A DNA stretch of 61,722 nt, taken from positions 1-61,722 of the forward strand of contig CAKSOE010000014.1 in NCBI GenBank assembly GCA_934476675.1. The letters are read 5' to 3'. How positions within the stretch are numbered: the stretch's first letter is position 1; each line of letters begins with the position of its first letter. This DNA is from an uncultured Clostridia bacterium. GTDB lineage: Bacteria > Bacillota > Clostridia > UBA1381. The notes under the pieces are model-generated. The model made no database searches and was not told where the DNA came from. It worked only from the letters and a program-made list of their open reading frames with translations. Below are positions 1 through 6,973 of the stretch, piece after piece. The position numbers and the translations under genes were made by a program.

Positions 1-175
1 ACTGAAAATCGTAGAAATAAAAGCTTATGTAATCGTTTTGCAGAAGAAGCGTTTTTAGGCCGTTTACTTCAAAGGTACGCGTTTCGTTTTGCTCGGGTGC
101 CGCAAGAATATTCATCGGCAGCGCGCAAACGATGATGCAAAGTGATAATATCACCGACACTATTTTTTTGCTCAT
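1..175 (-). CDS. Secreted protein, N-terminal part only (runs off window)
   Basis: The reading frame opens with an ATG at 175-173 behind a good ribosome site (AGGAGG, about 184-189) and stays open to the window edge, so only about 58 codons are visible. The first ~25 residues are a clear signal peptide: MSKK, then a hydrophobic run through IVSVILSLCIIVCALPMN, with a likely cleavage near ILAAPEQ. The visible mature part (FEVNGLKTLLLQNDYISFY) has no motif I recognise. The start overlaps the stop of the upstream small membrane protein gene as ATGA, so the two are probably translationally coupled. Function unknown; export is inferred from the signal peptide. Confidence 0.7.
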   Translation of the reverse strand, partial: MSKKIVSVILSLCIIVCALPMNILAAPEQNETRTFEVNGLKTLLLQNDYISFYFYDFQ

Positions 176-477
176 TTTTGTTTCCTCCTGTTTTTAATTT
201 TAATACAGATAACGGTAATTGCAGTTGCGAGTATAAACGTCACAACGGCTGTCAGCACATATCCGCCCATTCCGTCAATCAGCAGAATTGCACCGCAGTA
301 ACCGGCAACCGCCGCACTTTTGTACGATGCCGGAAATAATGCGGTACAGCACAGCAAGAGAACGGAAAGCAGGGCGGTTGCCGCCTTGCAGAAATTCAGC
401 TTTTTTGTCTCCCTGCGATATTTTATTCTTTTCGCCCGGGCGAAAACCAAGCTCATTCTTTCCGCATTGGATTTCAA
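172..477 (-). CDS. Small membrane protein, paralogue of the gene at 1819-2163
   Basis: A protein of about 101 residues: a basic N-terminal segment of ~28 residues, then hydrophobic segments at roughly 30-50 and 55-90, and a basic tail (KIKNRRKQK). I chose the TTG at 477 because it sits 8 bases after AGGGGG and because the product then begins MKSNAERM, matching MRPTTERM of the protein at 1819-2163; a GTG at 486 lies on top of the ribosome site. The -10-like TATAAT upstream has no good -35, so expression could depend on another sigma factor. No family recognised. It overlaps the next gene by four bases (ATGA). Confidence 0.7.
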   Translation of the reverse strand: MKSNAERMSLVFARAKRIKYRRETKKLNFCKAATALLSVLLLCCTALFPASYKSAAVAGYCGAILLIDGMGGYVLTAVVTFILATAITVICIKIKNRRKQK

Positions 478-540
478 TTCAAACACCCCCTAAATTTACC
501 CTTTTATTATATAGGTGCTTGAAAACATAAAATTCCCCCC

Positions 541-575
541 AAGAAAATAAAAAAGACCGGATTTTTTACCGGTCT
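541..575 (-). terminator. Intrinsic terminator of the sigma/PrsW operon
   Basis: The 7-bp stem AGACCGG (554-560) and CCGGTCT (569-575) has an 8-base loop. On the minus strand it is followed by a U-rich run (553-541). It lies just after the prsW-like stop at 589 and separates that operon from the paralogous small membrane protein gene. Confidence 0.85.
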
Positions 576-588
576 GTATAAAACAAAG

Positions 589-1230
589 TTATTTTGAAGC
601 AGTCAATTTTCTGAAGGGGGCTTTCAGAAGAAGCAGAATAATACAGGAAACAATCGGAATGGCATAACCCAGCTGCTTTATAATTCCGTCAGTTTTCATA
701 AGCATATTAAACGTTGCATGAAAGGTAGTCGCAACGCATAACAGTCCGAAAATACCTGCCGCCCTTAATGCGGCGGGGCGGCGGAATACTCTGAGTCCGT
801 ATCCGATTATAAAGGCACAGGTAATGTGCATGGCTCCTGTTGAGAAACCGCGCACGAATAAATAAAACAAATTGTCTGTACCGTTTTCCAAAAGATAACA
901 GATGTTCTCAAATGTAGCAAAACCTACCGCAATATTAAAAATAACATTATTCCCTTCCCGCGGCTCAATCTCAAAAACAATCAATCCGAACAAAAGCGGA
1001 ATAAGCTTTACGGTTTCCTCTATAACCGGAGATATTTCCAATACGGCAGTTATCCCCTGCGCACCGTAAATCGCCGAAAAAAACGTATTCAGATATGCGG
1101 ATATAATACAGCAGACAAATCCGAGAACTATAAAAAAGCAGTTTTTTCTGCTGCCGGTATTTGTGCCGAGTGCGGCAAGCAGAAACGGAGCCGCAAGGCA
1201 TATAAATATATTTTCTATGTTGTACGGCAT
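589..1230 (-). CDS. PrsW-family intramembrane protease
   Basis: A 213-residue polytopic membrane protein with the PrsW (M82, glutamic-type) motifs: E71-E72-x-x-K75 inside a helix (PVIEETVK), F107-E108-N109 (ATFENICYL), H135 (GAMHITCAF) and H171-x3-N175 (FHATFN). In Bacillus subtilis PrsW makes the first cut in the anti-sigma factor RsiW and so releases SigW. Here the gene is the last of an operon that begins with an ECF sigma factor and overlaps the preceding gene by 16 bases. That makes proteolytic control of this sigma factor the natural inference. The ATG start has AGGAGG upstream. Substrate unknown; candidates are the small and the seven-helix membrane proteins of the same operon. Confidence 0.88.
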   Translation of the reverse strand: MPYNIENIFICLAAPFLLAALGTNTGSRKNCFFIVLGFVCCIISAYLNTFFSAIYGAQGITAVLEISPVIEETVKLIPLLFGLIVFEIEPREGNNVIFNIAVGFATFENICYLLENGTDNLFYLFVRGFSTGAMHITCAFIIGYGLRVFRRPAALRAAGIFGLLCVATTFHATFNMLMKTDGIIKQLGYAIPIVSCIILLLLKAPFRKLTASK

Positions 1231-1838
1231 GGCTTTTCCTCCTTGCTCTGTGCAACAGCTATAAGAATAAGCGCCGGATTCAGTATAAATATGTCAACCA
1301 GATAATACGGATTTACAAAGGTGTTTTCTGTAATAAAATACGAGGAAATCCACAAAAGATATTCCGCCGCATAAAAAATCAAAGCCGCATAAAAAATCCA
1401 TAGCTTGCCCGTTTTTGCAAAATAAATGCCTTTTACCGCATAAAATCCCAATATTCCCATCGCCGTGCCCATTAAGATGTTCTCAAAATAGCTGCCGCGT
1501 GTGCAAAAGAAAATACCCATAGCAAGCGAAAACGCAGGCAAAATCCAAAATACGGCTTTCGCCTTATGTTTTTCTTTCGGAATATCCGCATAAAGACGCA
1601 AAGCAAGAAAAATATAAGAAGCCGTCCAGCTCAGCTCCGAAACGCAGAACACAAGCGGAGAGGTACCGAATAATACAAGGTATAGCACCCAATAGGCAAG
1701 TCCCATTCCGAAACTCAGAAAAAAAAGCGATACCAAAAGCCGATTGTAGCTTCTGCTGCGTATTGCTGAAATGCAGGAGCAGCATCCGCAGATAAAAACG
1801 CAGAAAAGCTGCAAAAGATTATCCGTCAGCTCTTTCAT
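1215..1838 (-). CDS. Seven-helix membrane protein of sigma/PrsW operon
   Basis: About 207 residues with seven hydrophobic segments and short loops. No kinase, cyclase or other soluble domain is visible, so it is not a complete sensor kinase. I start it at the ATG at 1838 (MKELTDN), which has GAGGGG nine bases upstream; the frame extends further but that part overlaps the upstream gene and is basic and repeat-like. It overlaps the upstream gene by 20 bases and prsW by 16. Position between an ECF sigma gene and a PrsW protease suggests a membrane signal receiver or sigma inhibitor, but the sequence alone does not show this. I recognise no named family. Confidence 0.75.
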   Translation of the reverse strand: MKELTDNLLQLFCVFICGCCSCISAIRSRSYNRLLVSLFFLSFGMGLAYWVLYLVLFGTSPLVFCVSELSWTASYIFLALRLYADIPKEKHKAKAVFWILPAFSLAMGIFFCTRGSYFENILMGTAMGILGFYAVKGIYFAKTGKLWIFYAALIFYAAEYLLWISSYFITENTFVNPYYLVDIFILNPALILIAVAQSKEEKPCRTT

Positions 1839-2163
1839 TTTCACCGCCCCTCTCTTTCTTTCTTTTATGCAGAATATCACACATCAGGGTTACCGAAATT
1901 CCGAGTAAAAATGCCAGAATGCCTACAACGGCATAACCTGCAAAGGCTTTGTCCGCAAAAATACTGGCGGTGTCATGCAGCGGCGTCTGCTCAAATCCGG
2001 GAAAATTCAAATCACATACAATCGCCGATATAGCTACGATTAAAACAATGCAAAACGAATAGCACGAGACTGCCGCAAGCATATCTTTTTTTGCGCTGCG
2101 ACGCTTTTTCATTTCATCAGCCCGTTTTTTCGCAAGCTTCATTCTTTCAGTCGTGGGACGCAC
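1819..2163 (-). CDS. Small two-helix membrane protein, candidate sigma regulator
   Basis: A 114-residue protein that starts with GTG behind GGAGGGG. It has a basic cytoplasmic N-terminus (MRPTTERMKLAKKRADEMKK), one membrane helix near 30-50, a ~35-residue outside loop (DLNFPGFEQTPLHDTASIF), a second helix near 75-95 and a charged tail. It overlaps the sigma gene by 17 bases and the following gene by 20. The small size, position directly after an ECF sigma gene, and a PrsW protease in the same operon make it a candidate anti-sigma factor, yet it lacks a recognisable RsiW-type zinc anti-sigma domain. A paralogue lies at 172-477. Confidence 0.75.
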   Translation of the reverse strand: MRPTTERMKLAKKRADEMKKRRSAKKDMLAAVSCYSFCIVLIVAISAIVCDLNFPGFEQTPLHDTASIFADKAFAGYAVVGILAFLLGISVTLMCDILHKRKKERGGENERADG

Positions 2164-2692
2164 TTTTTATCCCCTCCGTTTCAAGTAAAGGTCTTAGTTT
2201 TTTTTTGCCGAGCTGCAACAGCTTATCAATCTGCTTTGACGACTTTTTTAAAACCGCAGCGGCATCTTTGTAACTCATTCCCTCAATGTATACAAGATAA
2301 AGAGCCTCTTTCTGAGCGGACGGCAAATATTCCATACAATCATAAAGCCGTTTGTTTCGTTCCGCAAGCCACACCTCATCTTCAAATGTATCTTCTATGC
2401 AGAAATCCATTTCCTCGTTTGTAAGAATAAAGTGTCTTTTCGCTTTTCTCAAAAACATCAGTGCGTGATTGCGTGCCGCTTTATATATGTAGCTTTCAAA
2501 GCCGATTTTAATATTCGGACGTTTGCTGATAAGATATGCAAAAACCTCTATCATTAAATCCTCCGAATCGTGAAGATTTTTCACATATCCGTTTATGTAC
2601 AGCGTCAGCTTGTCGCCGTAAATCTCCATAAGCCTTTCGAGAGCCTTTGCATCGCCTGAAAGATAGTCGTTATAAAATCCGGTTGTATCCAT
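2147..2692 (-). CDS. ECF (sigma-70 family) RNA polymerase sigma factor
   Basis: A 181-residue protein with sigma region 2 (about 10-85, including DSEDLMIEVFAYL and SYIYKAARNHALMFLRK) and sigma region 4 (about 118-175, with LPSAQKEALYLVYIEGMSY followed by a helix-turn-helix). Regions 1 and 3 are missing, as in group 4 (extracytoplasmic function) sigma factors. It is the first gene of an operon whose other products are all membrane proteins, ending with a PrsW protease. It probably directs transcription of an envelope-stress regulon; its own promoter looks sigma-A-like rather than autoregulated. ECF subgroup cannot be assigned by eye. Confidence 0.92.
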   Translation of the reverse strand: MDTTGFYNDYLSGDAKALERLMEIYGDKLTLYINGYVKNLHDSEDLMIEVFAYLISKRPNIKIGFESYIYKAARNHALMFLRKAKRHFILTNEEMDFCIEDTFEDEVWLAERNKRLYDCMEYLPSAQKEALYLVYIEGMSYKDAAAVLKKSSKQIDKLLQLGKKKLRPLLETEGIKSASHD

Positions 2693-2779
2693 TATTCAAC
2701 AAACCCCTTTCTTCGTTTGGTTTGCCGGACAATTCCCCCGGCAGAATGTGTTATTATGCGATACAAGAACCCATATTAA

Positions 2780-2808
2780 ATCATATCATACATTTTTGTT
2801 TTCGTCAA
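2780..2808 (-). promoter_or_regulatory. Promoter of the sigma/PrsW operon
   Basis: On the minus strand TTGACG (2808-2803) is followed after 17 bases by TATGAT (2785-2780). The leader contains a 6-bp hairpin TGCCGG/CCGGCA at 2723-2743 with a 9-base loop, just upstream of the sigma gene start. Confidence 0.65.
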
Positions 2809-2954
2809 TGAACAGGAGGAATTTTCAGCGATTTGCACTATAAAAATTTTTGTGAATTTCTTTGTTTTTTATTTTGATAAAAAAGCTGAAATAGTTAGGT
2901 TTTATGCGGTTTCTGAGCGCTGCGATATTCTTTGTTTATTTTTTCAATATATTA

Positions 2955-2984
2955 TTGACATTTTTGTCTGCGTTATGATATTAT
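2955..2984 (+). promoter_or_regulatory. Promoter of dinB
   Basis: TTGACA (2955-2960), 18 bases, TATTAT (2979-2984). The expected transcript start lies only about 15 bases before the dinB ATG, giving a very short leader. I see no LexA-type operator. Confidence 0.6.
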
Positions 2985-3004
2985 TATTTCAAGAGGTGAG
3001 CGGA

Positions 3005-4177
3005 ATGAAGAACAGAACAATACTTCACTGCGACTGCAACAGCTTTTATGCCTCGGTGGAATGTGTATTAAACCCGAAGCTTAAAGAAGTTCCCATGGCA
3101 GTCGGCGGAGACCCCGAAAGCAGGCACGGCATTATACTTGCAAAAAACGAAATTGCGAAAAAATACGGTATCCAGACTGCCGAAACTATTTTTCAGGCAA
3201 AGAAAAAGTGTCCCGAGCTTGTCATTGTGCCGCCGCAGCATAAAGTTTACAGCGACTATTCCGGACGCGTTAAAAGAATATATCTTCGTTATACCGAATT
3301 TGTTGAAAGCTTCGGTCTTGACGAAGCCTGGCTTGACGTGACCTCCTGCAAAAGACTTTTCGGCAGCGGAAAAGAAATTGCGGATAATTTAAGGCGCATT
3401 GTAAGGGAAGAAACAGGGCTTACAATTTCCGTCGGAGTGTCATTTTGCAAGGTTTTTGCAAAGCTTGGAAGTGATTACAAAAAGCCGGACGCAACCACCG
3501 TTTTTTCGCGTGAAAACTGGAAACAATACATATTCCCCCTGCCTGTAAGCACGCTTTTATATGTGGGAAAACACACCCAAAAAAAGCTTTTTGACCTTGG
3601 AATAAAAACAATCGGTGAGCTTGCCGCCGCACCGAGGGAGCTGCTTGCGGCACAGCTCGGAAAGGCAGGCGAAATGCTTCATATCTATGCCAACGGACTG
3701 GATAACGAGCCTGTTAAAAGCATATACGACAAGGAAGAAGTCAAGTCTATCGGAAACAGCACAACTTTCAGCAAAGACATTACAGGTGAGGATGAGATAA
3801 AAAAAGGTGTTTATGCGCTTTCCGACAGCATAGCCGAAAGAATGCGCAGAAAAGGCTTAAAATGCACCACCGTGCAGATTCAGATAAAAAATCCCGATTT
3901 TAAGGTAATATCCAGACAAAAAAAGACCGAAAATCCAACATATATTGCCCGTGAAATACGCAAAACAGCAATGGAAATAATACGTGAATCCTGGAATATG
4001 AAGCAGCCTATACGCATGATTTCCGTAACAGGTGCAAATCTTATAAAAGAGAACGAGGTTTCTGAGCAGATAAGCCTGTTTGACGAGCCGGACAGCAAAC
4101 GCGAAAAAACAGAACGTCTTGAAAAGACAATGGATCTTCTTCGGAAAAAGTTTGGCGACGATATTATAAAACGATAA
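3005..4177 (+). CDS. dinB: DNA polymerase IV (Y-family translesion polymerase)
   Basis: A 390-residue Y-family polymerase that copies past damaged template bases with low fidelity. The palm begins with DCNSFYASVE (from residue 10), the second catalytic acidic pair is in SFGLDEAWLDVT (near 106), and a helix-hairpin-helix/little-finger part follows. The C-terminal EQISLFDEP (about 354-362) matches the QLSLF-type sliding-clamp binding motif. I start at the ATG at 3005, which has AGAGGTGAG upstream; the frame is open for another 51 codons but that stretch contains the promoter. It stands alone, facing away from the sigma operon. Confidence 0.95.
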   Translation: MKNRTILHCDCNSFYASVECVLNPKLKEVPMAVGGDPESRHGIILAKNEIAKKYGIQTAETIFQAKKKCPELVIVPPQHKVYSDYSGRVKRIYLRYTEFVESFGLDEAWLDVTSCKRLFGSGKEIADNLRRIVREETGLTISVGVSFCKVFAKLGSDYKKPDATTVFSRENWKQYIFPLPVSTLLYVGKHTQKKLFDLGIKTIGELAAAPRELLAAQLGKAGEMLHIYANGLDNEPVKSIYDKEEVKSIGNSTTFSKDITGEDEIKKGVYALSDSIAERMRRKGLKCTTVQIQIKNPDFKVISRQKKTENPTYIAREIRKTAMEIIRESWNMKQPIRMISVTGANLIKENEVSEQISLFDEPDSKREKTERLEKTMDLLRKKFGDDIIKR

Positions 4178-4244
4178 ATTTATGGCGAAAGTTGTATAAT
4201 ATGCACTAAAATGTTAATTGTCATTTACAAAGATGTTAAAGTTA

Positions 4245-4273
4245 TTGACAAAAAATAAATAAAGTTATAAAAT
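4245..4273 (+). promoter_or_regulatory. Promoter of hppA
   Basis: TTGACA (4245-4250), 17 bases, TAAAAT (4268-4273), placing the start near 4280 and leaving a leader of about 70 bases before the hppA start codon. Confidence 0.6.
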
Positions 4274-4279
4274 ATATAG

Positions 4280-4351
4280 ACCCAATGGTGAGTGTTTACG
4301 CCTTAAACGGGGTATACTAAAATGTAATTACATGATAAGGAGTGGTACTTT
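4280..4351 (+). promoter_or_regulatory. Structured hppA leader, possible degenerate riboswitch
   Basis: The leader can form GGTG/CGCC around an 8-base loop, closed by ACCC/GGGT. The loop bases AGTGT can pair with a downstream ATACT as a pseudoknot. This layout, with AAAC after the first stem, recalls the fluoride (crcB) riboswitch, which is known to control pyrophosphatase genes, but the third stem and the usual GATG core are missing. I call it a structured leader and not a confirmed riboswitch. Confidence 0.25.
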
Positions 4352-6430
4352 ATGGAAAACATTGCACCGATAGCGGTATTTATATGCGCCGTGATTGCGC
4401 TTGTATTTGCAGCGTCAAAATTCTTCTCTGTCAAGAGAAAGCCCGAGGGAACGGAAACCATGGCAAACATAAGCTCAAAGATCAGAAAGGGCGCTATGGC
4501 GTACCTTAAAAGGCAGTATAGAACAGTCGGCATATTTTTTGCAGTTATGTTTATTGTACTGGTAATTTTTGCAGCAACAGGATTTTTAACACCGTTCGTT
4601 CCGTTTGCATTTCTTACGGGCGGATTTTTCTCGGGGCTTTCGGGTTTTGTCGGCATGAAAATTGCAACCTATGCCAATTCACGAACTGCCAACGGCGCAC
4701 GCGAAGGTCTTAACAAGGGACTTAAAATTGCGTTTGCTTCCGGCTCGGTAATGGGAATGACGGTTGTAGGTCTCGGACTTTTGGACATAAGCGTATGGTT
4801 TATGATATTAAAATTCGGTTTTAAACTTGATGTTGACAGCATTATGTCCGCAATGCTGACATTTGGCATGGGAGCCTCGTCAATGGCTCTGTTTGCACGT
4901 GTCGGAGGCGGAATTTTTACAAAGGCTGCCGATGTCGGCGCAGACTTAGTCGGCAAGGTTGAAGCCGGAATACCCGAGGACGATCCCCGAAATCCCGCTT
5001 GTATTGCGGATAATGTTGGCGATAACGTAGGCGATGTCGCAGGTATGGGAGCGGATTTATACGAATCCTACGTAGGCTCGATTATTTCCTGCGGCGCTCT
5101 TGCAACCGCGGCAGGACTGGGATTTAGCGGCGTATTAGTACCGATGCTTATTGCGGCTGTCGGAATTATATCGTCTATTATAGGAACATTTTTTGTAAGT
5201 ACAAAGGAAAATGCCGACCAGAAAATGCTTCTCGGCTCGTTAAGACGCGGAACTTATGCAAGCTCAATAATTGCGGCAATCGGCTCGGCGGCATTGATTT
5301 TTATGCTGCTCCCCAATAACAAAAACGTATTCTGGGCAGTTATTTCCGGTTTGATTGCGGGAGTTCTTATAGGCTTTTTTACGGAATATTACACCTCGGA
5401 TTCATACAAACCGACAAAAGAATTGTCCGCCTCGTCCGAAACCGGCTCTGCTACAATAATAATCAACGGTATCTCTCTCGGAATGCTTTCAACGGCTATT
5501 CCCGTTATAATTATAGCAGTATCTATCATAATAAGCTTTTTCACCGCAGGCGGCAATGGCAGTTTCGCACAGGGACTTTACGGAGTAGGTCTGAGTGCGG
5601 TTGGAATGCTTTCGACGCTCGGAATTACGCTTGCCACCGACGCATACGGCCCTGTTGCCGATAATGCCGGAGGTATTGCGGAAATGTCGGGTCTGCCTAA
5701 AGTCGTGCGCGAAAGAACAGACGCGCTTGATTCTCTCGGAAACACCACCGCCGCGACGGGAAAAGGATTTGCAATAGGCTCCGCGGCGCTTACAGCTCTG
5801 GCGCTGATTGTTTCGTACACGGATAAAATAAACGGAATAGGCGGAAATCTTAATCTGGAGATAACAAATCCATCGGTACTTATCGGTCTGCTTATCGGCG
5901 CAATGCTGCCGTTCTTGTTCAGTGCGCTGACGATGAAAGCTGTCGGACGTGCCGCACAGCAGATAGTTGTTGAAGTAAGACGGCAATTCAGAGAAATTAA
6001 AGGTCTTATGGAGGGCAAGGCAGAAGCTGATTACGAAACGTGCGTGGATATTTGCACAAAATCCTCGCTTAAAGAAATGATTCTTCCCGCCGCGCTTGGC
6101 ATAATTGCTCCGATAGCTGTAGGACTTATACTCGGCTGCAGCGGCGTTGTAGGTATGCTTGCCGGTGCGCTTATATCGGGATTTGCGCTTGCGGTTATGA
6201 TGGCAAACTCAGGCGGCGCATGGGATAATGCAAAAAAATATATCGAAGCCGGTAATTTCGGCGGCAAGGGCAGCAGCAACCATAAAGCGGCTGTTGTCGG
6301 CGATACGGTGGGCGATCCTTTTAAGGATACCGCCGGTCCGTCCGTTAATATTCTTATAAAATTACTTTCGATGGTGTCAATTGTATTTGCATCGCTTATT
6401 GTTGCATACGGCGGCATGGGACTATTCTGA
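4352..6430 (+). CDS. hppA: Membrane-bound, ion-pumping pyrophosphatase (K+-dependent type)
   Basis: A 692-residue, roughly 16-helix protein that hydrolyses pyrophosphate and pumps H+ or Na+ across the membrane. The substrate loop is present as DVGADLVGKVE (about 194-204), followed by DNVGDNVGDVAG and, near the end, GDTVGDPFKDTAGPS. Around residues 463-472 the sequence is GNTTAATGKG: Ala and Gly at the two diagnostic positions where K+-independent enzymes have Lys and Thr. This predicts a K+-dependent enzyme, a group that includes most Na+ pumps; the pumped ion is not settled by the sequence I can compare. It is a single-gene unit with its own promoter and terminator. Confidence 0.95.
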   Translation: MENIAPIAVFICAVIALVFAASKFFSVKRKPEGTETMANISSKIRKGAMAYLKRQYRTVGIFFAVMFIVLVIFAATGFLTPFVPFAFLTGGFFSGLSGFVGMKIATYANSRTANGAREGLNKGLKIAFASGSVMGMTVVGLGLLDISVWFMILKFGFKLDVDSIMSAMLTFGMGASSMALFARVGGGIFTKAADVGADLVGKVEAGIPEDDPRNPACIADNVGDNVGDVAGMGADLYESYVGSIISCGALATAAGLGFSGVLVPMLIAAVGIISSIIGTFFVSTKENADQKMLLGSLRRGTYASSIIAAIGSAALIFMLLPNNKNVFWAVISGLIAGVLIGFFTEYYTSDSYKPTKELSASSETGSATIIINGISLGMLSTAIPVIIIAVSIIISFFTAGGNGSFAQGLYGVGLSAVGMLSTLGITLATDAYGPVADNAGGIAEMSGLPKVVRERTDALDSLGNTTAATGKGFAIGSAALTALALIVSYTDKINGIGGNLNLEITNPSVLIGLLIGAMLPFLFSALTMKAVGRAAQQIVVEVRRQFREIKGLMEGKAEADYETCVDICTKSSLKEMILPAALGIIAPIAVGLILGCSGVVGMLAGALISGFALAVMMANSGGAWDNAKKYIEAGNFGGKGSSNHKAAVVGDTVGDPFKDTAGPSVNILIKLLSMVSIVFASLIVAYGGMGLF

Positions 6431-6435
6431 TTAAA

Positions 6436-6470
6436 AAAATAAGGGGCTTTTTTAAGCCCCTTATTTTTTA
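6436..6470. terminator. Bidirectional terminator between hppA and SLH remnant
   Basis: The 12-bp stem AATAAGGGGCTT/AAGCCCCTTATT is flanked by A-rich sequence on the left and T-rich sequence on the right. It can therefore end hppA transcription on plus and the remnant gene on minus. Confidence 0.85.
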
Positions 6471-6759
6471 ATTACATTCGTACAATCGTAACATGGTTGC
6501 AACAGACTGTTCGACCGTATATGTCTGTTTAGGCGCAAATTCTTTTTCGGATATACCATTCATTATCCCCATACCATTCAAGCTCATCAACTGCCACATA
6601 AACAAACTGATTCGGCAGCTGTGCCACAGGAATGGAATTTCCGTTTATAAAAAGCATATTATCCTTAATGATTGTTTCTCCAACAGGTTGTTTTTCGGCA
6701 AATGCAAAGATTTGAAAGCCAAAAAATAACATTGTAAACAGCGCTAATATTTTTTTCAT
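6471..6759 (-). pseudogene. Frameshifted remnant of a secreted SLH-type protein
   Basis: The first frame starts at 6759 with AAGGAGGG upstream, a signal peptide (MKKILALFTMLFFGFQIFAF), a short mature part and then stops at 6529. In the next frame the sequence continues as GIMNGISEKEFAPKQ and then QSVATMLRLYE to a TAA at 6471-6473. That tail matches the end of an SLH repeat (GI.xG...F.P...xxRxQ..T...R), like those of the two proteins upstream. The two parts join near 6575, where a frameshift, and probably an internal deletion of most of the protein, separates them. It keeps a promoter and ribosome site, so a short 76-residue secreted peptide could still be made. Confidence 0.65.
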
Positions 6760-6786
6760 CAGTTAACCCTCCTTAAATGATTTTTT

Positions 6787-6814
6787 ATTATATCATAAAT
6801 AATTTCGTTTTCAA
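6787..6814 (-). promoter_or_regulatory. Promoter of the SLH remnant
   Basis: TTGAAA (6814-6809), 16 bases, TATAAT (6792-6787) on the minus strand, 28 bases before the start codon. The promoter seems intact although the gene is broken. Confidence 0.55.
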
Positions 6815-6828
6815 TATATTTAACCCAA

Positions 6829-6874
6829 TAAAAAAAAGAAATTCCGCAAGATTTTTCTAATCTTGCGGAATTTC
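6829..6874 (-). terminator. Terminator of the SLH operon
   Basis: A 15-bp stem (6838-6852 with 6860-6874), 7-base loop, then a run of eight T on the minus strand. It ends the 10684-6974 operon. A separate small dyad, TTCACAG/CTGTGAA at 6931-6945, lies between the stop codon and this terminator. Confidence 0.9.
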
Positions 6875-6973
6875 CTCTCCTATGGGGAGATGGTTGGGGT
6901 ATCTTAAAATCCGAATGTACTGTCTAAAAAGTTCACAGACTGTGAATCTCTCGTTTCCGCTATTCAGTATTGC

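Noticed and set aside
1215..1838. Sensor histidine kinase or LytS-type receptor
   Set aside because: Only membrane helices are present; there is no kinase or other signalling domain.
4280..4351. Firm annotation of the hppA leader as a fluoride riboswitch
   Set aside because: The third stem and the conserved GATG core are missing; kept only as a structured leader with low confidence.
5489..6018. Long antisense frames of 146-165 codons within hppA
   Set aside because: Antisense shadows of a strongly conserved gene, without ribosome sites or recognisable protein features.
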